Of a stretch of DNA of 64,000 nt, positions 55,998 through 64,000 are shown in pieces (the stretch's first letter is position 1; each line of letters starts with the position of its first letter). The notes beneath the pieces were generated by a model. That model was given only the letters and a program-made list of their open reading frames with translations. It ran no database searches and was not told the origin of the DNA. Made by a program: the position numbers and the translations under genes. The DNA is from JBAXBF01 sp034429745. GTDB taxonomy: Bacteria; Chloroflexota; Anaerolineae; Anaerolineales; DRKV01. The DNA is taken from positions 1 to 64,000 of the forward strand of contig DAOUFY010000014.1 in the NCBI GenBank assembly GCA_034429745.1. The letters run 5' to 3'.

Positions 55998-56025
55998 ACC
56001 TACTAATCCTACAGGTTAAGTAGGT
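55998..56025 (+). promoter_or_regulatory. Inverted repeat at start of PstS-like transcript
   Basis: ACCTACT (55998-56004) and AGTAGGT (56019-56025) are inverted with a 14-base loop, and an inner CCTAC/GTAGG pair (56008-56012 with 56020-56024) can form instead. The element begins one base after the -10 hexamer, so it may be an operator or the root of a leader hairpin with two alternative folds. Function inferred from position only. Confidence 0.45.
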
Positions 56026-56070
56026 TAATTAAGAGCCCATTTCTATATTTCTACTTAAGGAGAAAAGGTG

Positions 56071-57057
56071 ATGAAAGAACCACAATCCAAACGAATAAAA
56101 GCAGTTTTGTCGTTGCTGTTCTGTGTTCTCGTTTTTGTAGGTTGTCAATCTGCTTCATCTGAATCACAAGCTCAAGGAAAAAGTGAAGGGGAAAAAACAG
56201 TTATTTCTGCTTCGGGTGCCTTTGCGATTTATCCTCTGATGGTACGTTGGGCAGAGGAATACCAAGCGTTGAATCCACAGGTGCAAATTGATGTTTCTGC
56301 AGGCGGGGCTGGCAAAGGCATGTCAGATGCAATAGCCGGGATGGTTGATATTGGCATGGTCTCGCGTGAGGTAAAGCCGGAAGAAGAGCAGCAAGGAGCT
56401 TTTAGCCTTGCGGTTGCCAAAGACGCGGTTTTTCCAACCATCTCTGCTCAGAACCCTTACCTTCAAGAATTGCTTGCTAAAGGGGTAACGAAGGAAGAGT
56501 TTGCGAAGATTTATCTGTCTCAGAATCCAATCCGTTGGGGTGATGTGCTCAACAACCCGGCTGCCGATCAAACCATCAATGTCTATACTCGCTCGGATGC
56601 CTGTGGGGCAGCGGAAGTGTGGGCAAAATTTGTTGGCGGAAAAGCACAAGAAGATTTACAAGGGATTGGTGTTTCCGGTGATCCAGGCGTGGTAGATGCA
56701 GTGAAAAAGGACGCCTTAGGCATTGGCTATAACAATTTGAATTATGCCTTTGATCCGAGCAGCGGCAAGCCGGTTGCAGGCGTGGCTGTTCTGCCAATTG
56801 ATTTGGATGGCAACGGCAAAGCTGATGAGCATGAGGTGCTTGAAACCAAAGGAGAAGCAGTCCAAGCAGTGGCTGAGGGTTGGTACCCTTCGCCCCCGGC
56901 ACGTCCCCTATATTTAGTAACGAAGGGAAAACCAAGCGGCGCTGTGCGCGACTTTTTGCAATGGATTTTATCAGACGGACAAAAATACTTAGATGAGGTT
57001 GGCTATATTCCTTTGCCGGCGGAACAGTTGGCGAAAGAGCGTGAAAAACTGCAGTGA
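56071..57057 (+). CDS. PstS-like substrate-binding lipoprotein with EF-hand loop
   Basis: 328 aa binding protein. I prefer the ATG at 56071, eight bases after AAGGAG; an in-frame GTG at 56068 is the alternative. The lipobox is LVFVGC, with lipidated Cys at about residue 25. The fold is that of phosphate-binding PstS proteins: an ASGAFAIYPLM phosphate-loop-like start, GGAGKGMSDAIAGMVDIGMVSREV, YTRSDACGAAEVW and GIGYNNLNYAFD. Near residue 244 there is a complete 12-residue EF-hand-type loop (DLDGNGKADEHE), so Ca binding is likely. No pstC, pstA or pstB is in the window, so this is an orphan receptor, perhaps for a sensor system or a distant transporter. Confidence 0.85.
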   Translation: MKEPQSKRIKAVLSLLFCVLVFVGCQSASSESQAQGKSEGEKTVISASGAFAIYPLMVRWAEEYQALNPQVQIDVSAGGAGKGMSDAIAGMVDIGMVSREVKPEEEQQGAFSLAVAKDAVFPTISAQNPYLQELLAKGVTKEEFAKIYLSQNPIRWGDVLNNPAADQTINVYTRSDACGAAEVWAKFVGGKAQEDLQGIGVSGDPGVVDAVKKDALGIGYNNLNYAFDPSSGKPVAGVAVLPIDLDGNGKADEHEVLETKGEAVQAVAEGWYPSPPARPLYLVTKGKPSGAVRDFLQWILSDGQKYLDEVGYIPLPAEQLAKEREKLQ

Positions 57058-57106
57058 AGTTAATTTACAGTTTATTTGGTGGTAGAAAACCTTGCGCTTG
57101 CAAAGG

Positions 57107-57901
57107 TTAGGCGATGATCACTTGTACACCCAAAGCGCGCGCTGCCTCTATAAACGTAGGCGGCGCGTTGCGATCTACAACAAGGTGATGTATTTTTTCT
57201 ATTGGTGCAACGGGCAGCAAACAGACTTGCTCAATTTTGGTGTGATCGCTTAGGACAATTAATTGCTTGCTAATGGAGATCATTTTTCGTTTGACTAGTG
57301 CCACCTCATAATCTGTGGAGGTCAGCCCATGCTGAATCGAAATGCCATCCGTTCCCATGATGCATTTGAGTATATGAAAACGACTTAGGACTTCTGCAGC
57401 AATTTCGCCGCCAACAATTTCATAGCGCGGCAAAAACAGCCCACCGCTGATGTATATGGTTGAATCGGGGCAGGTGGTTAGGATAGGAATGAGGTTAATG
57501 GCATTTGTAACAATCGTTAAATTTCGTTTGTTTGTTAACTGTTGGGCAAAAAAGCCCATCGTGCTGCCACCATCGAGCAAGAGAATATCACCATCATCAA
57601 TCAATGCTGCAGCAGCTTTGCTGATTGCTTCTTTTTCTTCTTTTAATGTTTCTTGACGAGCAGGCAATATTGATTTAGTGATAATGATTTGTTCATCGAA
57701 CGATTCCGGCAGCATTGCGCCGCCGTAAGTGCGGCGCAGCAAACCGCGCTGTTCAAGCTCTGCTAAATCGAGGCGAATACTTGAGGGGCTAACATTGAAT
57801 TGAGTTGCTAGATCGGCAACGAGAATTTTTTTATTTTCCATCAATTGTTCCATAATGAGCCGTAATCGTTCTTCTCTAAAATAGTCGCCCCGTTTTTGCA
57901 T
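57107..57901 (-). CDS. DeoR-family transcriptional regulator
   Basis: 264 aa repressor of sugar metabolism genes. The N-terminal DeoR helix-turn-helix covers about residues 5-58 (REERLRLIMEQLMENKKILVADLATQFNVSPSSIRLDLAELEQRGLL, read in parts). The C-terminal DeoRC sensor domain (about 75-235) carries ALIDDGDILLLDGGSTM, TIVTNAINLIPIL, TDGISIQHGLTSTD and LSDHTKIEQV, the family's sugar-phosphate site. It is convergent with the PstS-like gene and has its own strong promoter. No sugar operon adjoins it; the aldolase/FGGY kinase operon at 20.8-28.1 kb is the only candidate target in view, a weak guess. Confidence 0.93.
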   Translation of the reverse strand: MQKRGDYFREERLRLIMEQLMENKKILVADLATQFNVSPSSIRLDLAELEQRGLLRRTYGGAMLPESFDEQIIITKSILPARQETLKEEKEAISKAAAALIDDGDILLLDGGSTMGFFAQQLTNKRNLTIVTNAINLIPILTTCPDSTIYISGGLFLPRYEIVGGEIAAEVLSRFHILKCIMGTDGISIQHGLTSTDYEVALVKRKMISISKQLIVLSDHTKIEQVCLLPVAPIEKIHHLVVDRNAPPTFIEAARALGVQVIIA

Positions 57902-57940
57902 TTGCTTAATGTTTCCTTTCGTTAATTGTTTATTGTTGTT

Positions 57941-57969
57941 ATTGTAAGAGGGAAAAGATGTTTTGTCAA
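57941..57969 (-). promoter_or_regulatory. Consensus-like promoter of deoR-family gene
   Basis: Minus strand: TTGACA (57969-57964), a 17-base spacer and TACAAT (57946-57941), 40 bases before the start codon at 57901. Confidence 0.75.
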
Positions 57970-58101
57970 TTAGGATAGGGAGAGTAACGTTGCTGAGGAG
58001 ATCGGCCGGCGATCCTGACCTTCATTCTCAGCTTCGCGCTGATATATCACGCTTCTTTATATTGAAGAGGTTTTTAAAGCCAACAACTGAAGGATTAATA
58101 C

Positions 58102-60921
58102 TCAGTCTTCTTGAGGAGGAATGTATGTCTGTGGGGTAATGCCGGCTTTAATGGCGCGGCTGATCTTTTGCAGCATTTGTTGGAGATCGATTAATTTGAC
58201 TGGCTTATCTAGGTAATCATTCATGCCGGCGGCGAGACATTTTTCGCGATCACCTTTCATTGCCATGGCTGTCATGGCAATGATAAACGGTTGCCTAGCA
58301 GGTTCGATTTCAGCTCGAATGTGTTGGGTAGCTTCGAGTCCGTCCATTTCAGGCATGTGCACATCCATTAACACAATATCATAGGATTGGCGTTTAATAG
58401 CAAGTAAAGCCTCAACACCATTGGAGGCTAAATCAGCTCGATAGCCAAGGCGTTTAAGTAATTGTGTGGCTACAATTTGATTGGTTGAATTATCTTCTAC
58501 CAACAGAATATGCAGGGGCAAAATTTCTTCGGGTTCAATAAGCTCACTTGGGAGTTGGTTGGAAGCTGCAGGCTCAAGGGCAATATCAGTTTTTTCTAAC
58601 TGAACAGTAAAGGTAAAGGTTGAGCCCTTGCCGGGAATACCTTCGCTTTCCGCCCAAATTTGCCCGCCCATCATTTCAACTAGCCGCTTGCAAATGGCTA
58701 ACCCTAACCCGCTGCCGCCAAAAAGACGGGTAGTTGAGGTATCAACTTGACTGAAAGATTTAAACAGGAGATCAAGTTTGTTAGGGGGAATTCCTATACC
58801 GCTGTCGCGTATGCTGAAAAGCAGCTCATAGGTTTTTTCTGTTTCAGTTTGCAGCTGGGCGTGTAAAATAATTATCCCTTTTTCGGTAAATTTAATTGCG
58901 TTGTTAATCAGGTTGACGAGCACTTGGCGCAGTCGAGTTACATCTCCATTGACAGTTTGAGGAACATTTGGCTCAATGATGAGCTCAAAAGTAAGCCCTT
59001 TTTCGGCAATAAGTGGGTTGAATAGTGCTGCACTCTCCTCGATACAGTTGTGCAGATGAAAAGGATGTTTTTCTAAGGTTAACTTTCCCGACTCGATGCG
59101 AGAGAAATCGAGGATGTCATTGATAATGGAAAGCAACGTTTCACTGCTCTTGCGGATGGTTTCAGCCCACATTTTTTGCTCATCATTAAGGGGGGAATCG
59201 ATCAGCAAACTGCTTAAGCCGATGATGGCATTCATTGGGGTACGGATTTCATGGCTCATGTTGGCAAGGAATTCACTCTTGGCGCGGTTGGCTGCCTCGG
59301 CTTTTTCTGTTAAAATTTTAGCTTGCTGTATGGCTTCTGATAATTCTTGGTTTGCACGTTTTAAATTCTCTTCCGCTTTCCTTTGCTCGGTTATGTCGTT
59401 TCCGGCGCAGATGACGAAGCGTACATTGCCATCTGCATCAAGCCAAGGTGTTTTTTTAATGGCGATCAATCGTCTTTCGCCTTGCACGTTCGTCAGCCAT
59501 TCTTCGCAATAATAAGGGCGTTTTGTTTGAAAAACAATCTGGTTGCTCTGCCGGCAAATCTCTGCTACATCAGGCGGGAAGAGCTCAGTGAGTTTTTTAT
59601 ATTCCATTTCGTTGGGAGCTTTGCCAAAAAAGTCAGCATGAGCGCGGTTAACTTTGCCGTATGTATCCTCATTGGAAAGGAACCAGATTTGAGTATCAAT
59701 GTTGTCAAGCAGCAGCTGCTGTTCTTTTGTCTGACGTTCTAGCCTGTGTTGTAACTCCCAACGCGCAGTCATATCAATAAACTGCCCAATGAAATACAAT
59801 GGCTGATGAGTCTCATCGCGTACCAACGCCAAGCGCAAGAGAGCATGGATGCTATGCCCTTGTTTATGAATGTATTGTTTTTCTATGGTTACGTATTCTG
59901 CATTTCCATCGAGAAGTTGCTGGCGAGCAGCTTCGTTGTAGGGTATCTCTTCTGGCAAGGAAAGGTCGCGATAGTTTTTAGCAAGCATTTCCTCTTTGGT
60001 ATAGCCTAAGGTTTGACAGAAGGCTTGGTTTACAGCTAAGTAGTTGCCTTGCAGGTCAGTTATTCCAATCGAAATGGGTGAGTGTTCAAAAACCTGGCGC
60101 AATTCTTCTTCATTCTTGCGCAAAGCCTGTTCCATTGTAATGCGCTGGGTGAGGTCTTGGACCAAAACCAAATAACCGCGATGCTGATGAAAATAAATAA
60201 TTGGCGATATGGATACATGCAAATAAATCTTGCCCGAGCGGACAGTCTCATACAGGTTATGTGCTCTAACAAGGTCGAAATCAAAGAGTGACTCGTATTC
60301 GACGTTTTTGCCCGCCTTTAACTGGGCTTTTGCTTCAGCTGATATGTTGGGGTCATCAAATAGTTTAAAACCCTTGACTTGATCTACGCTGGAAATACCG
60401 AAGATTTCAAGGCAGGCGCGATTGACATCCAGCAGAGTGCCTTGGCTATCGTACAGTTCAATGCCGATTGGGGATTGATAATAAATATTTTGAAATAGTT
60501 CACGACTTTCCCAAAGTTCTTCTTGGGTTTGGATTAGATCAGTGATGTCTTCAGCAATTCCGTAAGAAAAGAGAGGCTGCTGTCCATTTTTATCAAGTAA
60601 ATAATTCCTTGTCCACACCCAGTGCACGCTTCGATCGGGCAGGATTATGCGGTATTTTTCGCTGAATTTGGCTGTAAAAAAGTGATTGAGGGTTTGCTGA
60701 ATTTGAGGTTTATCTTCAGGATGAATATTGAAAAATAAAGATTGCGGATCTTCATGGAGCTGTTTTAAGTTGCCGCCCCACTTGGTTTCAAAAGCTTGGT
60801 TAATGTAAATAAATCGCTGATTTTGATGATCGAAAAGCCAGATGACTTCGCTAAACTGATCAAGCGCGCTCTTGATAAGCAGAAGGTTGTTTAGAGTAAT
60901 GTTAGAAAAAAGGCGGTTCAT
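58102..60921 (-). CDS. Hybrid sensor histidine kinase: PAS x4-HisKA-HATPase-REC
   Basis: 939 aa, no membrane segment. Four PAS-type domains lie at about 18-130, 140-262, 270-388 and 400-515; several end in the PAC signature ([36 protein letters not shown]). A coiled linker leads to the dimerisation helix with His557 ([16 protein letters not shown]). The ATPase holds [11 protein letters not shown] and [13 protein letters not shown]. The receiver domain has acceptor Asp853 ([12 protein letters not shown]) and Lys in DKPVKLID. This is a BarA/ArcB-style phosphorelay kinase, but without its own Hpt domain, so an external Hpt protein is needed. It is divergent from the Ser/Thr kinase gene at 61081. 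Confidence 0.93.
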   Translation of the reverse strand: MNRLFSNITLNNLLLIKSALDQFSEVIWLFDHQNQRFIYINQAFETKWGGNLKQLHEDPQSLFFNIHPEDKPQIQQTLNHFFTAKFSEKYRIILPDRSVHWVWTRNYLLDKNGQQPLFSYGIAEDITDLIQTQEELWESRELFQNIYYQSPIGIELYDSQGTLLDVNRACLEIFGISSVDQVKGFKLFDDPNISAEAKAQLKAGKNVEYESLFDFDLVRAHNLYETVRSGKIYLHVSISPIIYFHQHRGYLVLVQDLTQRITMEQALRKNEEELRQVFEHSPISIGITDLQGNYLAVNQAFCQTLGYTKEEMLAKNYRDLSLPEEIPYNEAARQQLLDGNAEYVTIEKQYIHKQGHSIHALLRLALVRDETHQPLYFIGQFIDMTARWELQHRLERQTKEQQLLLDNIDTQIWFLSNEDTYGKVNRAHADFFGKAPNEMEYKKLTELFPPDVAEICRQSNQIVFQTKRPYYCEEWLTNVQGERRLIAIKKTPWLDADGNVRFVICAGNDITEQRKAEENLKRANQELSEAIQQAKILTEKAEAANRAKSEFLANMSHEIRTPMNAIIGLSSLLIDSPLNDEQKMWAETIRKSSETLLSIINDILDFSRIESGKLTLEKHPFHLHNCIEESAALFNPLIAEKGLTFELIIEPNVPQTVNGDVTRLRQVLVNLINNAIKFTEKGIIILHAQLQTETEKTYELLFSIRDSGIGIPPNKLDLLFKSFSQVDTSTTRLFGGSGLGLAICKRLVEMMGGQIWAESEGIPGKGSTFTFTVQLEKTDIALEPAASNQLPSELIEPEEILPLHILLVEDNSTNQIVATQLLKRLGYRADLASNGVEALLAIKRQSYDIVLMDVHMPEMDGLEATQHIRAEIEPARQPFIIAMTAMAMKGDREKCLAAGMNDYLDKPVKLIDLQQMLQKISRAIKAGITPQTYIPPQED

Positions 60922-61080
60922 AACCGTTTGTTTGATGCTGAATAAGTGAAATTATATTTAGGCTTATCTGGAATAATTATATCATTTTTGAAATCATTAG
61001 TAAATTAAGGATCAGAGTGAGAACACTCGTAATATAATATAGGTAGATTGGTGTCGGGTTTTGGCGGAGGAGAAAACATT

Positions 61081-64000
61081 ATGGAAGAAATGATCGGAGA
61101 AGTCGTAGGTCGCTATCGAATAGAAGCTCATATTGGCGAAGGGGGCATGGCTGCTGTATATCGAGCTTATGACGAACGCCTTGATCGGCAGGTAGCGATA
61201 AAGTTTATTCGTTTCAGCGGTAGTACAGAAAGCATTAGTCCTGATTCATTGAAGCGGTTTGAGCGTGAAGCGCGTGCGTTAGCTAAATTGTCGCATCCAA
61301 ATATCGTCAAAGTGTATGATTATGGTGAGCATAAAGGTGTTCCTTATTTGGTGATGGAATACCTGATGGGGGGTACGCTTCGTCAGCGTACGGGTTACCC
61401 AATGAATTACCGCGAAGCAGCCAAATTGCTGCTGCCTATCGCCCGCGCTTTGGATTATGCTCATCGGCAAGGTATTATTCATCGCGATGTAAAACCTTCC
61501 AATATTTTGCTCACCGAAAGCGGCGAGCCAATGCTTTCAGATTTTGGAATAGCCAAACTGGTTTATAGCAAAGAAACGATCAGCTTAACAGGAGAAGGGG
61601 TATCCGTCGGCACGCCGGAATACATTGCTCCCGAGCAAAGTGTTGGAGCGGAACTTGATCAAAGGGCGGATATTTATTCTTTGGGTGTCATCTTATATGA
61701 GCTGATCACTGGACGCAAGCCCTACACCGCGGAGACCCCGGTAGCGGTTATGGTCAAGCATGTTGTTGAGCCTTTGCCGCATCCGAAAGCTTATGTCGCG
61801 GATTTGCCAGAGGAAGTTGAAGCTGTAGTGATCAAAGCGTTGGCTAAAAAGCCCCAGGATCGCTACAGCACGATGGCAGATTTTGCTCAAGTTTTAGAAT
61901 CATTGCTCCATGCTCCTAGTGGAGATAAAGCTGGATCAGAGCTGAAAGCTGCCCTGCAGCAGCCAACCCAACCCAGCGATGTACAAGCTGTGAAAAGCAA
62001 AGTACAAGAATATGAACCAACCATCGATTCGTACTTATCCCAATGGGAAGAAAAACCATCAACTCCAGAACAGTTGCCATCTCTAGGGGGAAGGCCCGTC
62101 ATGGGTGCTGAGCGCAAAACCCCGCCTTCCTATCCGTCCATCAATCTTACTCAGCCAACAGAAGCTGCAGACAGTCAGAAAGCCCGACCTTGGCTGCCGC
62201 TTGGAGCATTGGCATTAGGCGTAGTTTTTGTAATCCTCCTGATCGGTGGAGCTATTATTTGGATATTACGCCCGCAACCGGAGCCACAGCAATTGACTGT
62301 TGTGCCTGCTACCCAAGAAATCACATCTGTCGCTCTACCTGAGACTGCCACAATTCGCCCGTCAGATACTGCAACTCACTCGCCTGCGAGAGTTGAAGCA
62401 ATGACCCTCATTGCAGAAAAAACTAGCGTAAAGGAAACAATAGAACAACCTGAAGAAGACTCTAAGGCGTCGTATTTGCTTTTTGGACCTGCCAATGGGC
62501 GTTTGGTGCATCAAACCTCCAGCGATGGTTGTCTGCCGAATATGCGCTGTGCTCCTTTGCAGCAGTCTGCTGGGGTAAAAGTGCGCGATTTTATTGCTCA
62601 GGCGACATTTTACAACCCTTATCCAATAAAGCAAGGTATATGGGATATAGGCTTTTTCTTCCGCAGCAAGTCACCCGATGAAGGCTATCGTTTAATTGTG
62701 CGTGCTGATTCGCGCTGGGAATTACGCGAAAAGTCACCAGATGATGATTATGTGGTCGCAAGTGGGAAATTGCCGCCTAACATCTTAGATGATACCAGTG
62801 GTAGAACCAATCAACTTAAGCTGTTAGTCTATCAAAAGCAAGGGTATTTGGTGGTTAACGATCGTAATATTGTTGCGTTGAACCTTTCGTTGATTGAAGA
62901 TGCCGGGGATGTTATTCTTGAAAGCGGAACTTCTGAAAACAGCCAACAACCAGGGCAAGCTACTCGATTTGAAGGGTTCACTGTATGGTCACTTCCATCT
63001 CCTCTCCAAATAGAGGAGGAAACGCTCACCTATCCAGCTGTTGGTGGAGAAATGGTGCGATTGCAGCAGGATGGAAAGTGGGATAATTTCATAGTCCGAT
63101 TTGCCTTTTCGGTACCTTACCCTGCATACGTTGCTCCTTGGGAAGTTGGGCTAGCATTACGTAGTGTGAGTGAAGAAGAGGAATTTCGTTTGACAATTGC
63201 TTCTTCAACTGTTTGGGAGCTAGCTCAAAAGAAACCCAAAATTGTGCAGCCAACAGTACTTATTCAAGGAAAAGCAGGCGGCTTAATAAATATCAGAGAG
63301 GGAGAAAGCAACGAGGTGCTCATTTTTGCCTTAAAAGATAAAGGTTTCTTTTACATAAATGGGCAGTTGGTGAAAGTGCTTGATCTATCTTCGCATCAGC
63401 GGGCAGGTGCATTAGCTGCAGTGCTAGGTTTTCATAAGGATAGCGGCTTGGCAGGCAGAACAGTAGTGATTCACTCGCTTGACGTGGTTGCTTTGCCTCA
63501 AATTGAGGAACAGCAGCAAGTCATGCTGGCGGCTACTCAATCAGCAGAACAGCTTGTTCAGCAGCAAACAGCAACACCTACACAAGCTCCATCTCAGCAG
63601 GAATTGATTCCACCCAAGAAAATAGAAATTGAACCAGACGGCAGCTTAGCCCACCAAAATAAGGGTGTTCCTTTAACTGTGCCGCTATCAACTACAGTCA
63701 AAGACTTTTCAATTGAAGCTACGTTTTATAATCCATATGCTGCTCCCCTAGGTACTTGGGATATAGGCTTTTATTTCCGTGATAATGGAGATCATCGTTA
63801 TTGGCTGATTGTACGCGCCGATGCCAGCTGGCAGCTGATTGAACAATTGCCATCCGAAACTAAAGTGATTGATAGTCATGAAAAACAAAAACGGAAAATG
63901 ATTAATTTAGACAATACCAAGGATAAACCCAACAAATTGCAGTTGATTGTACTGAACGAGCGCGGCTTTCTCTTTGTGAATGATAATTTTGGAGCAACCT
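61081..64000 (+). CDS. Membrane Ser/Thr protein kinase with repeated outer domains (3' end cut)
   Basis: At least 973 aa, running off the window. GGAGGAG precedes the ATG at 61081. The Hanks-type kinase domain (about 11-280) is complete: GEGGMAAVY (19-27), VAIK Lys41, HRDVKPSN (catalytic Asp136), DFG (154-156), GTPEYIAPEQ and an RD-type activation loop. A Pro/Gln/Ser-rich juxtamembrane segment leads to one TM helix (about 370-396). Outside are at least three related beta-rich units, two sharing F-x-A-T-F-YNPY...G-WDIGF-FR...Y-LIVRAD-W-L, separated by Thr/Pro/Gln linkers. No PASTA motifs are present. The outer part probably senses a ligand or cell-wall state. Confidence 0.93.
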   Translation, partial: MEEMIGEVVGRYRIEAHIGEGGMAAVYRAYDERLDRQVAIKFIRFSGSTESISPDSLKRFEREARALAKLSHPNIVKVYDYGEHKGVPYLVMEYLMGGTLRQRTGYPMNYREAAKLLLPIARALDYAHRQGIIHRDVKPSNILLTESGEPMLSDFGIAKLVYSKETISLTGEGVSVGTPEYIAPEQSVGAELDQRADIYSLGVILYELITGRKPYTAETPVAVMVKHVVEPLPHPKAYVADLPEEVEAVVIKALAKKPQDRYSTMADFAQVLESLLHAPSGDKAGSELKAALQQPTQPSDVQAVKSKVQEYEPTIDSYLSQWEEKPSTPEQLPSLGGRPVMGAERKTPPSYPSINLTQPTEAADSQKARPWLPLGALALGVVFVILLIGGAIIWILRPQPEPQQLTVVPATQEITSVALPETATIRPSDTATHSPARVEAMTLIAEKTSVKETIEQPEEDSKASYLLFGPANGRLVHQTSSDGCLPNMRCAPLQQSAGVKVRDFIAQATFYNPYPIKQGIWDIGFFFRSKSPDEGYRLIVRADSRWELREKSPDDDYVVASGKLPPNILDDTSGRTNQLKLLVYQKQGYLVVNDRNIVALNLSLIEDAGDVILESGTSENSQQPGQATRFEGFTVWSLPSPLQIEEETLTYPAVGGEMVRLQQDGKWDNFIVRFAFSVPYPAYVAPWEVGLALRSVSEEEEFRLTIASSTVWELAQKKPKIVQPTVLIQGKAGGLINIREGESNEVLIFALKDKGFFYINGQLVKVLDLSSHQRAGALAAVLGFHKDSGLAGRTVVIHSLDVVALPQIEEQQQVMLAATQSAEQLVQQQTATPTQAPSQQELIPPKKIEIEPDGSLAHQNKGVPLTVPLSTTVKDFSIEATFYNPYAAPLGTWDIGFYFRDNGDHRYWLIVRADASWQLIEQLPSETKVIDSHEKQKRKMINLDNTKDKPNKLQLIVLNERGFLFVNDNFGAT

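Noticed and set aside
1..64000. tRNA, rRNA, CRISPR, transposase or phage genes
   Set aside because: I read the intergenic stretches and found no cloverleaf, spaced direct-repeat array, terminal inverted repeat with transposase or integrase; a tRNA/CRISPR scan would confirm.

Overview
The window looks like a chromosomal stretch from a bacterium of the phylum Chloroflexota (Anaerolineae-like). This is inferred from gene content and protein style, not from a marker gene: AT-leaning bacterial DNA with consensus sigma-70 promoters, Rcp1-type response regulators, very long PAS/GAF/PocR histidine kinases, a BMP-type nucleoside importer, two-subunit methylmalonyl-CoA mutase, a LysW-like zinc-ribbon protein and a membrane-anchored Hanks kinase with repeated outer domains. 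I see no rRNA, tRNA, CRISPR array, insertion sequence or phage gene. Two genes run off the window: feoB at the left edge and a Ser/Thr kinase at the right edge.

Layout. 1-2.9 kb: ferrous iron uptake (feoA-feoB) divergent from its probable DtxR-family regulator, with a consensus promoter and a palindromic operator between them. 3-6.6 kb: ECF sigma factor, membrane anti-sigma factor and an ABC-2 exporter. 6.7-8.7 kb: prfA-prmC (translation termination). 8.7-12.3 kb (minus): two glycosyltransferases and a SUMF1-fold protein. 12.5-15.9 kb: an acidic-tailed LysW-like protein, a second ECF/anti-sigma pair, an FmdB-type zinc ribbon, guanylate kinase and rhomboid protease. 15.9-20.6 kb (minus): BMP lipoprotein plus ABC importer, probably for nucleosides. 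20.8-28.1 kb (plus): FucA-like aldolase, lipoprotein sugar-binding protein, ribose/AI-2-type ABC importer and an FGGY kinase, together a sugar uptake and breakdown operon. 28.2-32.6 kb: methylmalonyl-CoA mutase (two subunits), MeaB GTPase, epimerase and two small unassigned proteins. 33.1-35.2 kb: histidine ammonia-lyase facing a stand-alone formimidoyl-THF cyclodeaminase-like protein.

35.3-61 kb is a sensory island: a REC-GAF-GGDEF diguanylate cyclase, an M20 amidohydrolase, two divergent chemoreceptors, a REC-GAF-HD-GYP protein, a duplicated kinase/regulator module (HK-RR-HK-RR), a GT-C glycosyltransferase, an orphan PstS-like lipoprotein, a DeoR-family repressor and a hybrid histidine kinase. 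No CheA, CheW or CheY-type partner accompanies the chemoreceptors. The window ends in a Ser/Thr kinase.

Most notable: a duplicated ribosome-binding/start site that makes a 14-codon leader overlapping the start of a chemoreceptor; a Cys in place of Ser in the MIO triad of HutH; four tandem ~96-bp palindrome-rich repeats; a LysW-like protein with an extremely acidic tail; the HK-RR-HK-RR duplication feeding an HD-GYP gene; and an EF-hand loop in a PstS-like lipoprotein. I did not find one clearly undescribed multi-gene system. The best candidate is the PocR/PAS kinase - twin response regulator - HD-GYP operon.
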